Part shown: one piece after another, positions 1 to 5,358 of the stretch
Layout of the letters: the number at the start of each line of letters is the position of its first letter
Numbering within the stretch: position 1 is the first letter of the stretch
DNA from: Gammaproteobacteria bacterium
GTDB lineage: Bacteria; Pseudomonadota; Gammaproteobacteria; Xanthomonadales; Marinicellaceae
Assembly (NCBI GenBank): GCA_030426705.1
Contig: JAUHXW010000025.1
Span: forward strand, 1-15,234
DNA length: 15,234 nt
Reading direction: 5' to 3'
Translations under genes and position numbers: made by a program
The notes under the pieces: generated by a model
What the model was told of the DNA's origin: nothing
The model's input: only the letters and a program-made list of their open reading frames with translations
Database searches by the model: none

Positions 1-1479
1 AGACATTTGCCCTTAGTCACCATTGATGGCGCCGATGCGCGGGATTTTGATGATGCGGTGTATGCTGAACCTACACCTCAGGGCTATCGATTGTTGGTGG
101 CGATTGCGGATGTTTCCAGTTATGTGAAACCCGGCACACCGCTGGACAAAGAAGCTTATAACCGCGGTACTTCGGTCTATTTTCCTGGTCGGGTGATTCC
201 GATGTTGCCACTGGAATTGTCCAATGGTATTTGTTCGCTGAACCCCAATGTTGACCGCTTGTGTATGGTGTGTGACATGCACATCAATGGCGCTGGTGAA
301 ATCATGTCCTATGAGTTTTACCGGGGCCTGATGCATTCACATGCGCGTATCACCTACGATGAAGCCTGGGCGTTTTTGGACCAGGGTGATAACAGCAAGC
401 AATGGTCTGATAAAGTCACCGAATCGCTACAACACCAATACCACTTGTTTAAAATTTTACAACAGGAAAAGCATGCCCGTGGTGGCATAGAATTCAATTC
501 AACCGATGTGTTTATCCACATCGGTGAAGATGGCATGGTGGATGACATTCAGCCTTATATCCGCAATGATGCGCATAAGCTGATTGAAAATTTTATGATT
601 TCGGCCAACGTCTGTGCGGCCAAGTTCATCGAAAAACATGGCGTACCGGCTTCTTTCCGCTGTCATAACCAACCACCTGAAAGCAAGGTCAAAGACCTGC
701 GCGCTTTCCTCAAAGGCTTGGGCGTGACACCCAACTTCAAGGACAGTCCTTCACCCAAAGATTTGGCCAAGTTATTGAACCAGATACAGCACCGGGAAGA
801 CAAAAACCTGATAGAACAAGTGATTCTGCGCTCACAATCATTGGCCACTTATGAAGCCGAAAATGCTGGCCACTTTGGTTTGGCCTTGAGCCACTATGCA
901 CATTTCACTTCACCCATCAGGCGTTACCCGGATTTGATGGTGCATCGAGCCATAGACCACATTGTTTATCACAAATGCGAAAACTATCGCTATTCCGAAG
1001 CGCGTGCCGAAGAAATGAACAAGCAATGTTCGATGACCGAACGCCGTGCTGAAAACGCATCACGTGAAGTGGATGCCCGACTGAAATGCTTGTTTATGCA
1101 ACAATTCATCGGTGAGGAAATGGAGGGCACGGTTTCCGGTGTGACCCGCTTTGGCTTGTTTGTTCAATTGGATCAGTATCAGGTCGATGGTCTGGTGCAT
1201 GTGACTTCACTGCCCAATGATTACTATAACTACGATGGCATCAAGCACCAATTGACCGGTGAGAGAGGTGGTAACATCTACCGATTGACCGATAAATTGG
1301 TGGTTAAAATTGCTGCCGTTGATCTGGATGACCGAAAAATTGATTTTGACTTTGTGGCCAAACTTAATGCCCAAGGGGATGTCTTACCCAATAAAGACAC
1401 CACAGAGCCTCAAGGTAAAAAAGTTAAAAAACAAAAATCGAAAAAATCCGGCAAAGGGAAAAAGCGCAGGAAACGCTGA
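1..1479 (+). CDS. rnr: Ribonuclease R, 3' portion (5' end cut by window edge)
   Basis: RNase R is a processive 3'-to-5' exoribonuclease that degrades structured RNA, including rRNA and mRNA fragments. The reading frame is open from base 1, and the window starts inside the RNB catalytic domain. The motif TIDGADARDFDDAVY places the four metal-binding aspartates at window residues 9, 15, 17 and 18. By comparison with E. coli RNase R (813 aa) about 260 N-terminal residues (cold-shock domains and the start of RNB) lie outside. An S1 domain follows at about residues 371-452 (GTVSGVTRFGLFVQL). The protein ends in a lysine/arginine-rich tail, a known RNase R feature. No real start lies in the window: the TTG at base 7 is inside the domain. 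In E. coli rlmB follows directly; here a repeat-flanked GIY-YIG gene lies between them. Confidence 0.96.
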   Translation, partial: RHLPLVTIDGADARDFDDAVYAEPTPQGYRLLVAIADVSSYVKPGTPLDKEAYNRGTSVYFPGRVIPMLPLELSNGICSLNPNVDRLCMVCDMHINGAGEIMSYEFYRGLMHSHARITYDEAWAFLDQGDNSKQWSDKVTESLQHQYHLFKILQQEKHARGGIEFNSTDVFIHIGEDGMVDDIQPYIRNDAHKLIENFMISANVCAAKFIEKHGVPASFRCHNQPPESKVKDLRAFLKGLGVTPNFKDSPSPKDLAKLLNQIQHREDKNLIEQVILRSQSLATYEAENAGHFGLALSHYAHFTSPIRRYPDLMVHRAIDHIVYHKCENYRYSEARAEEMNKQCSMTERRAENASREVDARLKCLFMQQFIGEEMEGTVSGVTRFGLFVQLDQYQVDGLVHVTSLPNDYYNYDGIKHQLTGERGGNIYRLTDKLVVKIAAVDLDDRKIDFDFVAKLNAQGDVLPNKDTTEPQGKKVKKQKSKKSGKGKKRRKR

Positions 1480-1500
1480 AGAAGTAACAAGCGTAAAACC

Positions 1501-1524
1501 GTCATTCCTGCGTAGGCAGGAATC
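1501..1524 (+). repeat. 24-bp palindromic repeat, family A, copy 1
   Basis: The core is an 8-bp perfect inverted repeat, ATTCCTGC (1504-1511) and GCAGGAAT (1516-1523), with a 4-nt loop. It starts 21 bp after the rnr stop. The reverse complement of copy 3 (1926-1949) matches it at 23 of 24 positions. It could act as an rnr 3' hairpin, but no T-tract follows, so it is not an intrinsic terminator. It resembles the REP-type palindromes scattered through many proteobacterial genomes. Confidence 0.9.
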
Positions 1525-1558
1525 TTATGCAAAAGCACGATAAACTTTAAGTTAAGAA

Positions 1559-1582
1559 AATTCCTGCCTTTCCAGGAATGGC
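1559..1582 (-). repeat. 24-bp palindromic repeat, family A, diverged copy 2
   Basis: ATTCCTG (1560-1566) and CAGGAAT (1573-1579) form a 7-bp stem with a 6-nt loop. Read on the minus strand it matches copy 1 at 19 of 24 positions, so it is inverted relative to copy 1 and parallel to copy 3. It ends about 12 bp before the GIY-YIG start codon, inside that gene's likely leader, where a hairpin could affect its expression. Confidence 0.75.
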
Positions 1583-1593
1583 TAGGATAAGGG

Positions 1594-1899
1594 TTGAACA
1601 AAGTGGACAGCAAAATACCATATGTATATATTTTAGCAAGTAAGAAAAATGGTGCAATTTATGTTGGAGTTACTTCAAACTTGATTCAAAGAACTTGGCA
1701 ACATAAAAACTCTGAAACTCAAGGGCATACCTCAAAATACCACATCAAAAGACTGGTATACTTTGAGAAACATGAAAGTATGGAAGAAGCCATAATCAGA
1801 GAAAAACAGATTAAAGCGTGGAAAAGGCAATGGAAAATAAATTTGATTGAAAAAGAAAGTCATGAATGGAAGGATTTGTGGGAAAAAATTATTAGTTAA
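1594..1899 (+). CDS. Small GIY-YIG domain endonuclease-like protein
   Basis: This 101-residue protein is essentially one GIY-YIG (URI-type, COG2827-like) nuclease domain. The two hallmark segments are VYI (residues 11-13) and YVG (23-25), followed by Arg33 in LIQRTWQHK and the conserved Glu70 in REKQIKAWKRQW, which in this fold binds the metal. The ending EWKDLWEKI is usual for the family. The fold cuts DNA in homing enzymes and UvrC; the role of the small stand-alone members is largely unknown. The start is TTG at 1594 or GTG at 1603, with AGGATAAGGG just upstream serving either; there is no ATG candidate. GC over 1681-1860 is 59/180 (33%), against 67/120 (56%) in rlmB at 2281-2400, which points to a foreign origin. 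Palindromic repeats flank it and it splits rnr from rlmB. The family call is firm; mobility is inferred. Confidence 0.9.
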   Translation: MNKVDSKIPYVYILASKKNGAIYVGVTSNLIQRTWQHKNSETQGHTSKYHIKRLVYFEKHESMEEAIIREKQIKAWKRQWKINLIEKESHEWKDLWEKIIS

Positions 1900-1925
1900 C
1901 AACTTATGTTTGGACTATAAAAAAA

Positions 1926-1949
1926 GATTCCTGCCTGCGCAGGAATGAC
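1926..1949 (-). repeat. 24-bp palindromic repeat, family A, copy 3
   Basis: ATTCCTGC (1927-1934) and GCAGGAAT (1939-1946) form a perfect 8-bp stem with loop CTGC. The element is the reverse complement of copy 1 except for one base. It begins 26 bp after the GIY-YIG stop and ends 44 bp before the rlmB start. With copy 1 it brackets the GIY-YIG gene as an inverted pair. Confidence 0.9.
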
Positions 1950-1993
1950 GACACTTTAAGTGACTGGAATAGCAAGAGCGGATTAAGAACGAG

Positions 1994-2737
1994 ATGAATG
2001 ATTTAATTTTTGGCATCCACGCCGTTGAAATGGCATTGAAAGCAGGTGACCAAGTGAAGGAGATCTGGTTGCAGCAGGATGCCAAAAACAAACGATTGCT
2101 TAAATTATTACATGAGGTTGAGCGCAGTGGTTTACCTTTGCATCGGGTCAATTTACAATCACTCGACAAAATGTGTCATGACCGCCATCAAGGGGTGGTG
2201 GCCAAAATACAATCGGTGGCTTTGAAAACTGAAAAAGAACTTAAACAACAGTTGAAAAGCTGGGATAATCCTTTGATTTTGGTGCTTGATTGCATTGAAG
2301 ACCCGAGAAATCTCGGGGCTTGTCTGCGCAGTGCCGATGCCGCTGGTGTGACTGCGGTGGTGTTCAGCAAAGACAAATCAGCATCGATCACGCCCATCAC
2401 CCACAAAACCGCTGCCGGTGCAGTGGAACACCTGGAAATTTTTCAGGTCACCAATTTGGTGCGCGCCATTGAAGCCATCAAAGCAGCCGGTGTTTGGGTT
2501 TACGGCACGGCTTTAGAGGAAAACAGCCAGAATCTTTTTGCAACTGACTTGACTGGCCCTGTGGCCATTGTGATGGGCAATGAAGGCAAAGGCCTGCGCC
2601 ATTTGGTCAAACAATCCTGCGACCATTTGATTCATATTCCCATGGCCGGTAAAGTACAAAGCCTCAACGTTTCAGTGGCCACTGGCGTGACTTTGTTTGA
2701 GGTGGTTAGGCAAAATTCTCAAAGCATTGAAAAATGA
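1994..2737 (+). CDS. rlmB: 23S rRNA (guanosine-2'-O-)-methyltransferase RlmB
   Basis: RlmB is a SPOUT (TrmH-type) enzyme that uses S-adenosylmethionine to methylate the ribose of G2251 (E. coli numbering) in the peptidyl-transferase region of 23S rRNA. The 247-residue length fits the family (243 in E. coli). The N-terminal substrate-binding domain (FGIHAVEMAL to HQGVVAKI, about residues 5-73) is followed by the knotted catalytic domain with DCIEDPRNLGACLRSADAAG (about 93-112), IVMGNEGKGLR (about 193-203) and IPMAGKVQSLNVSVATGV (about 214-231), the three SPOUT motifs. ATG 1994 is preceded by only a weak purine stretch. The neighbouring rnr is the usual partner, and the following small gene starts inside its last codons (ATGA). 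Confidence 0.96.
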   Translation: MNDLIFGIHAVEMALKAGDQVKEIWLQQDAKNKRLLKLLHEVERSGLPLHRVNLQSLDKMCHDRHQGVVAKIQSVALKTEKELKQQLKSWDNPLILVLDCIEDPRNLGACLRSADAAGVTAVVFSKDKSASITPITHKTAAGAVEHLEIFQVTNLVRAIEAIKAAGVWVYGTALEENSQNLFATDLTGPVAIVMGNEGKGLRHLVKQSCDHLIHIPMAGKVQSLNVSVATGVTLFEVVRQNSQSIEK

Positions 2738-3018
2738 AAAAACTCTTAGCCATTATTAAAGAAACTTTCTATATCTCTGGTAGAGGTTTGGTAATAAGCC
2801 CTTTTTTTCCTGAGGATAAGTTTAGTTTTCAAACCAAAGAGGAAGTTTTGATTGAAACACCAGAAGGTAAGCAAGTATATTGTCAAGCACACTTTCAAAT
2901 ACCAATGATAATTCCTAAACCAAAGAAGTATGAATATCATTGCATGTTGTTGGATATTGAAAAAGTTGATGTACCAATAGGGTCAAAATTATGGTTGATT
3001 TACAACGGCCCAATTTGA
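2734..3018 (+). CDS. Hypothetical protein, 94 aa, translationally coupled to rlmB
   Basis: I do not recognise the family. The start ATG overlaps the rlmB stop as ATGA (2734-2737), which suggests coupled translation. The protein has no signal peptide or clear membrane helix. The pattern GRGLVISPFF (about residues 17-26), then a charged hydrophilic section, then LLDIEKVDVPIGSKLWLI (about 72-89), loosely recalls the small beta-barrel of EF-Tu domain 2-like proteins; this is a guess from strand-like alternation and the terminal DVPIGS pattern. GC over 2821-2940 is 38/120 (32%), much lower than rlmB, so it may have been acquired. It has no visible role in rRNA modification. Confidence 0.65.
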   Translation: MKKLLAIIKETFYISGRGLVISPFFPEDKFSFQTKEEVLIETPEGKQVYCQAHFQIPMIIPKPKKYEYHCMLLDIEKVDVPIGSKLWLIYNGPI

Positions 3019-3073
3019 TGAATTTATTTTAAATTCTGTAAAGAAATAGCCATTATTTAATAGCATTTGCTGA

Positions 3074-3102
3074 CTCGTTCCCATGCTCCAGCGTGGGAAC
3101 GC
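3074..3102 (+). repeat. 29-bp palindromic repeat, family B, copy 1
   Basis: Positions 3076-3086 and 3091-3101 form an 11-bp stem with one T-G pair (CGTTCCCATGC with GCGTGGGAACG). It lies 55 bp after the stop of the 94-aa gene. It resembles the GTTCCCACGCTCCAGCGTGGG palindrome type that recurs between genes in many proteobacteria. It is inverted relative to copy 2. Confidence 0.85.
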
Positions 3103-3192
3103 CTAAGTTGGTTTGCAGAAAATTTTGTAGCGTTTACACCAACATGTTTTTGTCCTTGTTATAGGTGATGAAGATGGCCCATCGAGGAATAT

Positions 3193-3221
3193 GCATTCCC
3201 ACGCTGGAGCGTGGGAACGAG
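3193..3221 (-). repeat. 29-bp palindromic repeat, family B, copy 2
   Basis: TTCCCACGCT (3196-3205) and AGCGTGGGAA (3208-3217) form a perfect 10-bp stem. Its reverse complement matches copy 1 at 27 of 29 positions. With copy 1 it forms an inverted pair around a 90-bp spacer, the architecture of a REPIN. It also sits 31 bp downstream of the stop of the minus-strand secreted-protein gene, where it may protect that mRNA's 3' end. Confidence 0.85.
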
Positions 3222-3252
3222 GAGAGATTTATGCTTAGTCTGTTTCTATGAC

Positions 3253-3906
3253 TTATTTGATTTTTTGTGATCTGTAGTAAGTAAAAGTCAGAAACAAGGC
3301 CCCCAAAAGGAGCATAGCCCAAAGGCTGTTTGCAGGTACCGGAGTGGCTGCTTGTGGCGTACCACCTTGACCACCTGTCCAATCTCCGACTGCGGAAGCT
3401 GGTGCTATTGAAAAATAATGACCTGAATCAATGTTATCTGAAAAACCTGATGAACACCAGCCATTCGGTCCGTTAAATTCCAGGCAGTTAAAATCTTGCG
3501 AGCCAAAGTCTTGTTGTAGTACGTCGATAGAAAAAGCGGTTTCTATGACAGATAATGGCATGGCGCCTCTGGCAAGAATGATTTCATAAGCTGAAAGCAA
3601 CCATTCATCAGGTTGACCGGATGCATTGGTACTGAACCTGAAATAAGGAATATAAGCGTTATTTTCATCCAAAATTTGCTGACCATCTGAAAATGACCAT
3701 GAAATAACTTCTCCAGTATAATCGGTCATAGGTGTGTTTGGTGGCACAGCTTGTGGAAGCTCAAATGTTACAGAAATTTGGTTTGAAGTGCTGTAGGAAC
3801 CATAAACGTCTACAAAGTTTGGGCCGGTGTAGGTGTAAGTTTCGGCCAAACTACAAAGGCTAAAAATTAACAGTATGGTGAATAAAGCAGTCTTATGTGG
3901 TTTCAT
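3253..3906 (-). CDS. Secreted protein with IPTL-CTERM-like C-terminal sorting signal
   Basis: This is a 217-residue exported protein of unknown function. The start is ATG 3906, chosen over TTG 3918 because GGGGGA lies just upstream. A signal peptide (Lys/His start, hydrophobic 7-20, likely cut after SLA at residue 21) is followed by a Thr/Ser/Tyr-rich beta-type domain. The opening YTYTGPNFVDVYGSY is typical of PEP-CTERM-class extracellular proteins. Two Cys (FNCLEF, GWCSSG) could form a disulfide. The tail from about residue 190 has VPANSLWAM, a hydrophobic helix and YYRSQK, matching the tripartite IPTL-CTERM pattern processed by exosortase H-type enzymes. No exosortase is in the window. It is divergent from the GNAT gene, and a family B palindrome follows it. 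The envelope sorting call is inferred from the tail. Confidence 0.8.
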   Translation of the reverse strand: MKPHKTALFTILLIFSLCSLAETYTYTGPNFVDVYGSYSTSNQISVTFELPQAVPPNTPMTDYTGEVISWSFSDGQQILDENNAYIPYFRFSTNASGQPDEWLLSAYEIILARGAMPLSVIETAFSIDVLQQDFGSQDFNCLEFNGPNGWCSSGFSDNIDSGHYFSIAPASAVGDWTGGQGGTPQAATPVPANSLWAMLLLGALFLTFTYYRSQKIK

Positions 3907-3944
3907 TATTTCCCCCAAATAGGTCTATTTAAAATCACACATGG

Positions 3945-3963
3945 TATCATAAATTTGATGATA
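3945..3963. promoter_or_regulatory. Inverted repeat between two divergent genes
   Basis: TATCAT (3945-3950) and ATGATA (3958-3963) form a perfect 6-bp inverted repeat with a 7-nt AT-rich loop. It lies in the 86-bp gap between the divergent IPTL-CTERM and GNAT genes. On the minus strand TATCAT (3963-3958) is also a reasonable -10 box for the secreted-protein gene, with TTTACT 18 bp upstream as -35. It is AT-rich, so chance is possible. Confidence 0.3.
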
Positions 3964-3992
3964 TTTTTAAAACCTTAAAAGAGTAAATTTCT

Positions 3993-4268
3993 ATGTTAAA
4001 AACAATCAAGCACAATAAACAAAAACAACGTTTTGAAATACATTTGGAAGGACATGTGGGTTATATGTCTTATGTGTTAAATGATGGAGTGATTGAGTAT
4101 GACCATACCATTGTTCCCAGGGAATTGGGAGGTAAAGGCATAGGTACTGAGTTGGTTAAGTATGGTTTGGCTTATGCCCGAGTGAATCATCTCAAAGTTA
4201 TTCCCAGCTGCTCTTTTGTGGCGGCATTTATCAATAAACACGATGTTTATCAGGATTTGTTGGCTTGA
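3993..4268 (+). CDS. Small GNAT-family N-acetyltransferase (YjdJ/COG2388-like)
   Basis: This 91-residue single-domain protein fits the short YjdJ-type GNAT group. It opens with strand patterns (FEIHLEGHVGYMSYVLNDGVIEYDHTIVP), followed by the acetyl-CoA pyrophosphate-binding loop ELGGKGIGTELVKYGL (about residues 44-59) and the closing segment VIPSCSFVAAFINKHDVYQDLL (about 69-90), with the Pro-x-Cys and tyrosine usual for this group. The family is presumed to acetylate small molecules or protein amines using acetyl-CoA; the substrate is unknown. The start ATG 3993 has AAGAG 10 bp upstream. It is divergent from the secreted-protein gene and convergent with the membrane-protein gene. Confidence in the fold is good; nothing here shows the role. 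Confidence 0.85.
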   Translation: MLKTIKHNKQKQRFEIHLEGHVGYMSYVLNDGVIEYDHTIVPRELGGKGIGTELVKYGLAYARVNHLKVIPSCSFVAAFINKHDVYQDLLA

Positions 4269-4297
4269 TGAAATACAGCCTACAAGTAGAAGTACAC

Positions 4298-4337
4298 TGA
4301 GCCCGTCGAAGTGTGTCGTAAGGCTTCGACAGGCTCA
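4298..4337. repeat. Palindromic repeat, family C, between convergent genes
   Basis: Positions 4298-4311 (TGAGCCCGTCGAAG) pair with 4324-4337 (CTTCGACAGGCTCA) at 13 of 14 positions around a 12-nt loop. It occupies the gap between the GNAT stop and the stop of the minus-strand membrane-protein gene. It may slow transcription from both sides, but no T-tract follows on either strand. The CTTCGACAGGCTCA type recurs in many bacterial genomes. Only one copy is in this window. Confidence 0.8.
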
Positions 4338-4346
4338 GCCGACTAT

Positions 4347-4799
4347 TTAAACCAAAGACCACAGGTCCCGATTACTTTTCAGTTCGGGTGTGAATAATTC
4401 AAACATCAAACCAAATAACCATCCCGATAAAGCATAGCCCGAGATATATAAGGTGGTTAATGGTAACAAAGAATCAGCGAAGAATTGGTAAATGTTGGAA
4501 TCAACTTGCCACATCATGTTGAATAAAACCAGGATGGCAAACAACAATCCAGTGATCAGACCAAATCGAAAACCGCCGCTGATTTTGTCCTCAGGATTCA
4601 TATAAATGAATGCAGCAAAACTTAAGGTAAGCCCTTGTAATAAGCAACTGATCAGATGACTTGAGTTAATAAACTCTTGGTTAATCAGCCAGTTGAAACC
4701 AGCAAAGGTGGTGAAACCAGGCTTGGTTGACATGATCAACTCAATCGTCAGGAACACCAAGGTATAAGAAAGTGTTGAGAAGAACAGGTATTTTTTCAT
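4347..4799 (-). CDS. Four-helix integral membrane protein, unknown function
   Basis: I do not recognise the family. The start ATG 4799 is chosen because AGAGG lies 5 nt upstream (4805-4809) and MKKYLFF begins a hydrophobic helix; the 16 extra upstream codons would run into the regulator's promoter. The 150-residue protein has four predicted membrane helices at about residues 4-23, 48-67, 79-97 and 111-134, and a short polar C-terminal tail. No charged catalytic motif stands out. It is divergent from an HxlR-type regulator with 88 bp between the starts, and HxlR proteins often control the gene transcribed away from them. It is therefore a likely target of that regulator and might be induced by the same signal. 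A transport or stress role would be a guess. Confidence 0.75.
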   Translation of the reverse strand: MKKYLFFSTLSYTLVFLTIELIMSTKPGFTTFAGFNWLINQEFINSSHLISCLLQGLTLSFAAFIYMNPEDKISGGFRFGLITGLLFAILVLFNMMWQVDSNIYQFFADSLLPLTTLYISGYALSGWLFGLMFELFTPELKSNRDLWSLV

Positions 4800-4850
4800 A
4801 GGAACCTCTATTACTTGCAAAATGAAAGTGATTTCAAGTTTACTCAAATG

Positions 4851-4865
4851 CTTGCATAATGCAAG
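4851..4865. promoter_or_regulatory. Candidate HxlR operator (CTTGCA inverted repeat)
   Basis: CTTGCA (4851-4856) and TGCAAG (4860-4865) form a perfect 6-bp inverted repeat with a 3-nt centre. A further CTTGCA half-site is at 4814-4819, beside the ribosome-binding site of the divergent membrane-protein gene. The repeat covers the -35 box of the hxlR-type promoter, a good position for autorepression. HxlR dimers bind short palindromes, but this particular site is inferred. Confidence 0.5.
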
Positions 4866-4880
4866 TTATTTGTGTATTAT
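4852..4880 (+). promoter_or_regulatory. Sigma-70 promoter for the HxlR-family gene
   Basis: TTGCAT (4852-4857) and TATTAT (4875-4880) are separated by 17 bp, the ideal spacing. Transcription should start about 6-7 bp after the -10 box, at or just before the A of ATG 4888. The mRNA would then have almost no leader. Confidence 0.6.
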
Positions 4881-4887
4881 TTTCACC

Positions 4888-5343
4888 ATGACACAAAATA
4901 CACCCTATAAATTGACCCTGTGTCCCATGACTTATGTACTTGAAGTTCTTGGGGACAAGTGGAGTTTTCTGGTTATCAGAGACATGCTTTTCAAAGGCTG
5001 CTGCCGTTACAAACATTTCATTGAAAGTGATGAAGGCGTGGCCACCAATATATTGGCCAATAGACTCAAAAAACTCACTGAACATGGTTTGGTCACACAG
5101 TGCAAAGATCCTGAAAACGGTCGACAAAAACTCTATCATTTGACCGAAAAAGGCCTGGATTTAATCCCGGCAATACTGCAATTAATTAAATGGAGTGGTC
5201 ACCATGACCCCGAATCGATTCTGTCAGAAAAAATCATGTATCATTTAGATGAAAAATTTGATGAATCGGTTGAATACGTAAGAAATCAGTACCTCAACCT
5301 ATGCCACAATGATACAAAGGCTGAGTGCATGACTTTTTCATAG
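4888..5343 (+). CDS. HxlR/MarR-like winged-helix transcriptional regulator
   Basis: This 151-residue protein has the HxlR hallmarks. CPMTYVLEVLGDKWSFLVIRDMLF (about residues 12-35) matches the family's CP...LxxxGxKWxxLILRxL start. ATNILANRLKKLTEHGLV (52-69) is the recognition-helix region, and a wing with GRQKLYHLTEKG (78-89) follows. Cys12 is at the position used for thiol sensing by several HxlR proteins such as YodB and HypR, so redox or electrophile sensing is possible. The C-terminal 45 residues are longer than usual and contain two more Cys (139, 147). The start at 4888 is preferred over 4822 because it fits the family and lies after a good promoter; there is no Shine-Dalgarno. It is divergent from a membrane-protein gene and convergent with leuB, only 15 bp away. 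Confidence 0.9.
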   Translation: MTQNTPYKLTLCPMTYVLEVLGDKWSFLVIRDMLFKGCCRYKHFIESDEGVATNILANRLKKLTEHGLVTQCKDPENGRQKLYHLTEKGLDLIPAILQLIKWSGHHDPESILSEKIMYHLDEKFDESVEYVRNQYLNLCHNDTKAECMTFS

Positions 5344-5358
5344 CTGGTTAACTGGACT

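Larger units (their letters stand above)
1501..1949. mobile_element. Candidate mobile unit: GIY-YIG gene bracketed by inverted palindromes
   Basis: This 449-bp unit runs from copy 1 to copy 3 of repeat family A, which are in opposite orientation, so both outer ends read GTCATTCCTG inward. It contains only the GIY-YIG gene and the diverged copy 2. Removing it would leave about 65 bp between rnr and rlmB, a normal operon spacing. I see no target-site duplication at the borders. The repeats, the low GC and the split neighbours are seen; mobilisation of the repeats by the nuclease is inference. Confidence 0.4.

Noticed and set aside
1410..1613. Minus-strand ORF across the rnr end and repeat
   Set aside because: It is antisense to the lysine-rich rnr tail and reads through the palindromes; no family match or ribosome-binding site.
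1501..1949. CRISPR array from repeated palindromes
   Set aside because: There are only three copies, in mixed orientation and with unequal spacing (35 bp and 343 bp), and the longer gap holds a protein-coding gene.
4800..4847. Longer N-terminus (16 codons) for the membrane protein
   Set aside because: ATG 4799 has AGAGG at good distance and begins the first helix; the extension would overlap the divergent regulatory region.
4822..4887. Upstream ATG as the start of the HxlR-family gene
   Set aside because: The 22 extra codons cover the palindrome and the -35 and -10 boxes, have no ribosome-binding site, and family members begin close to the CP motif.
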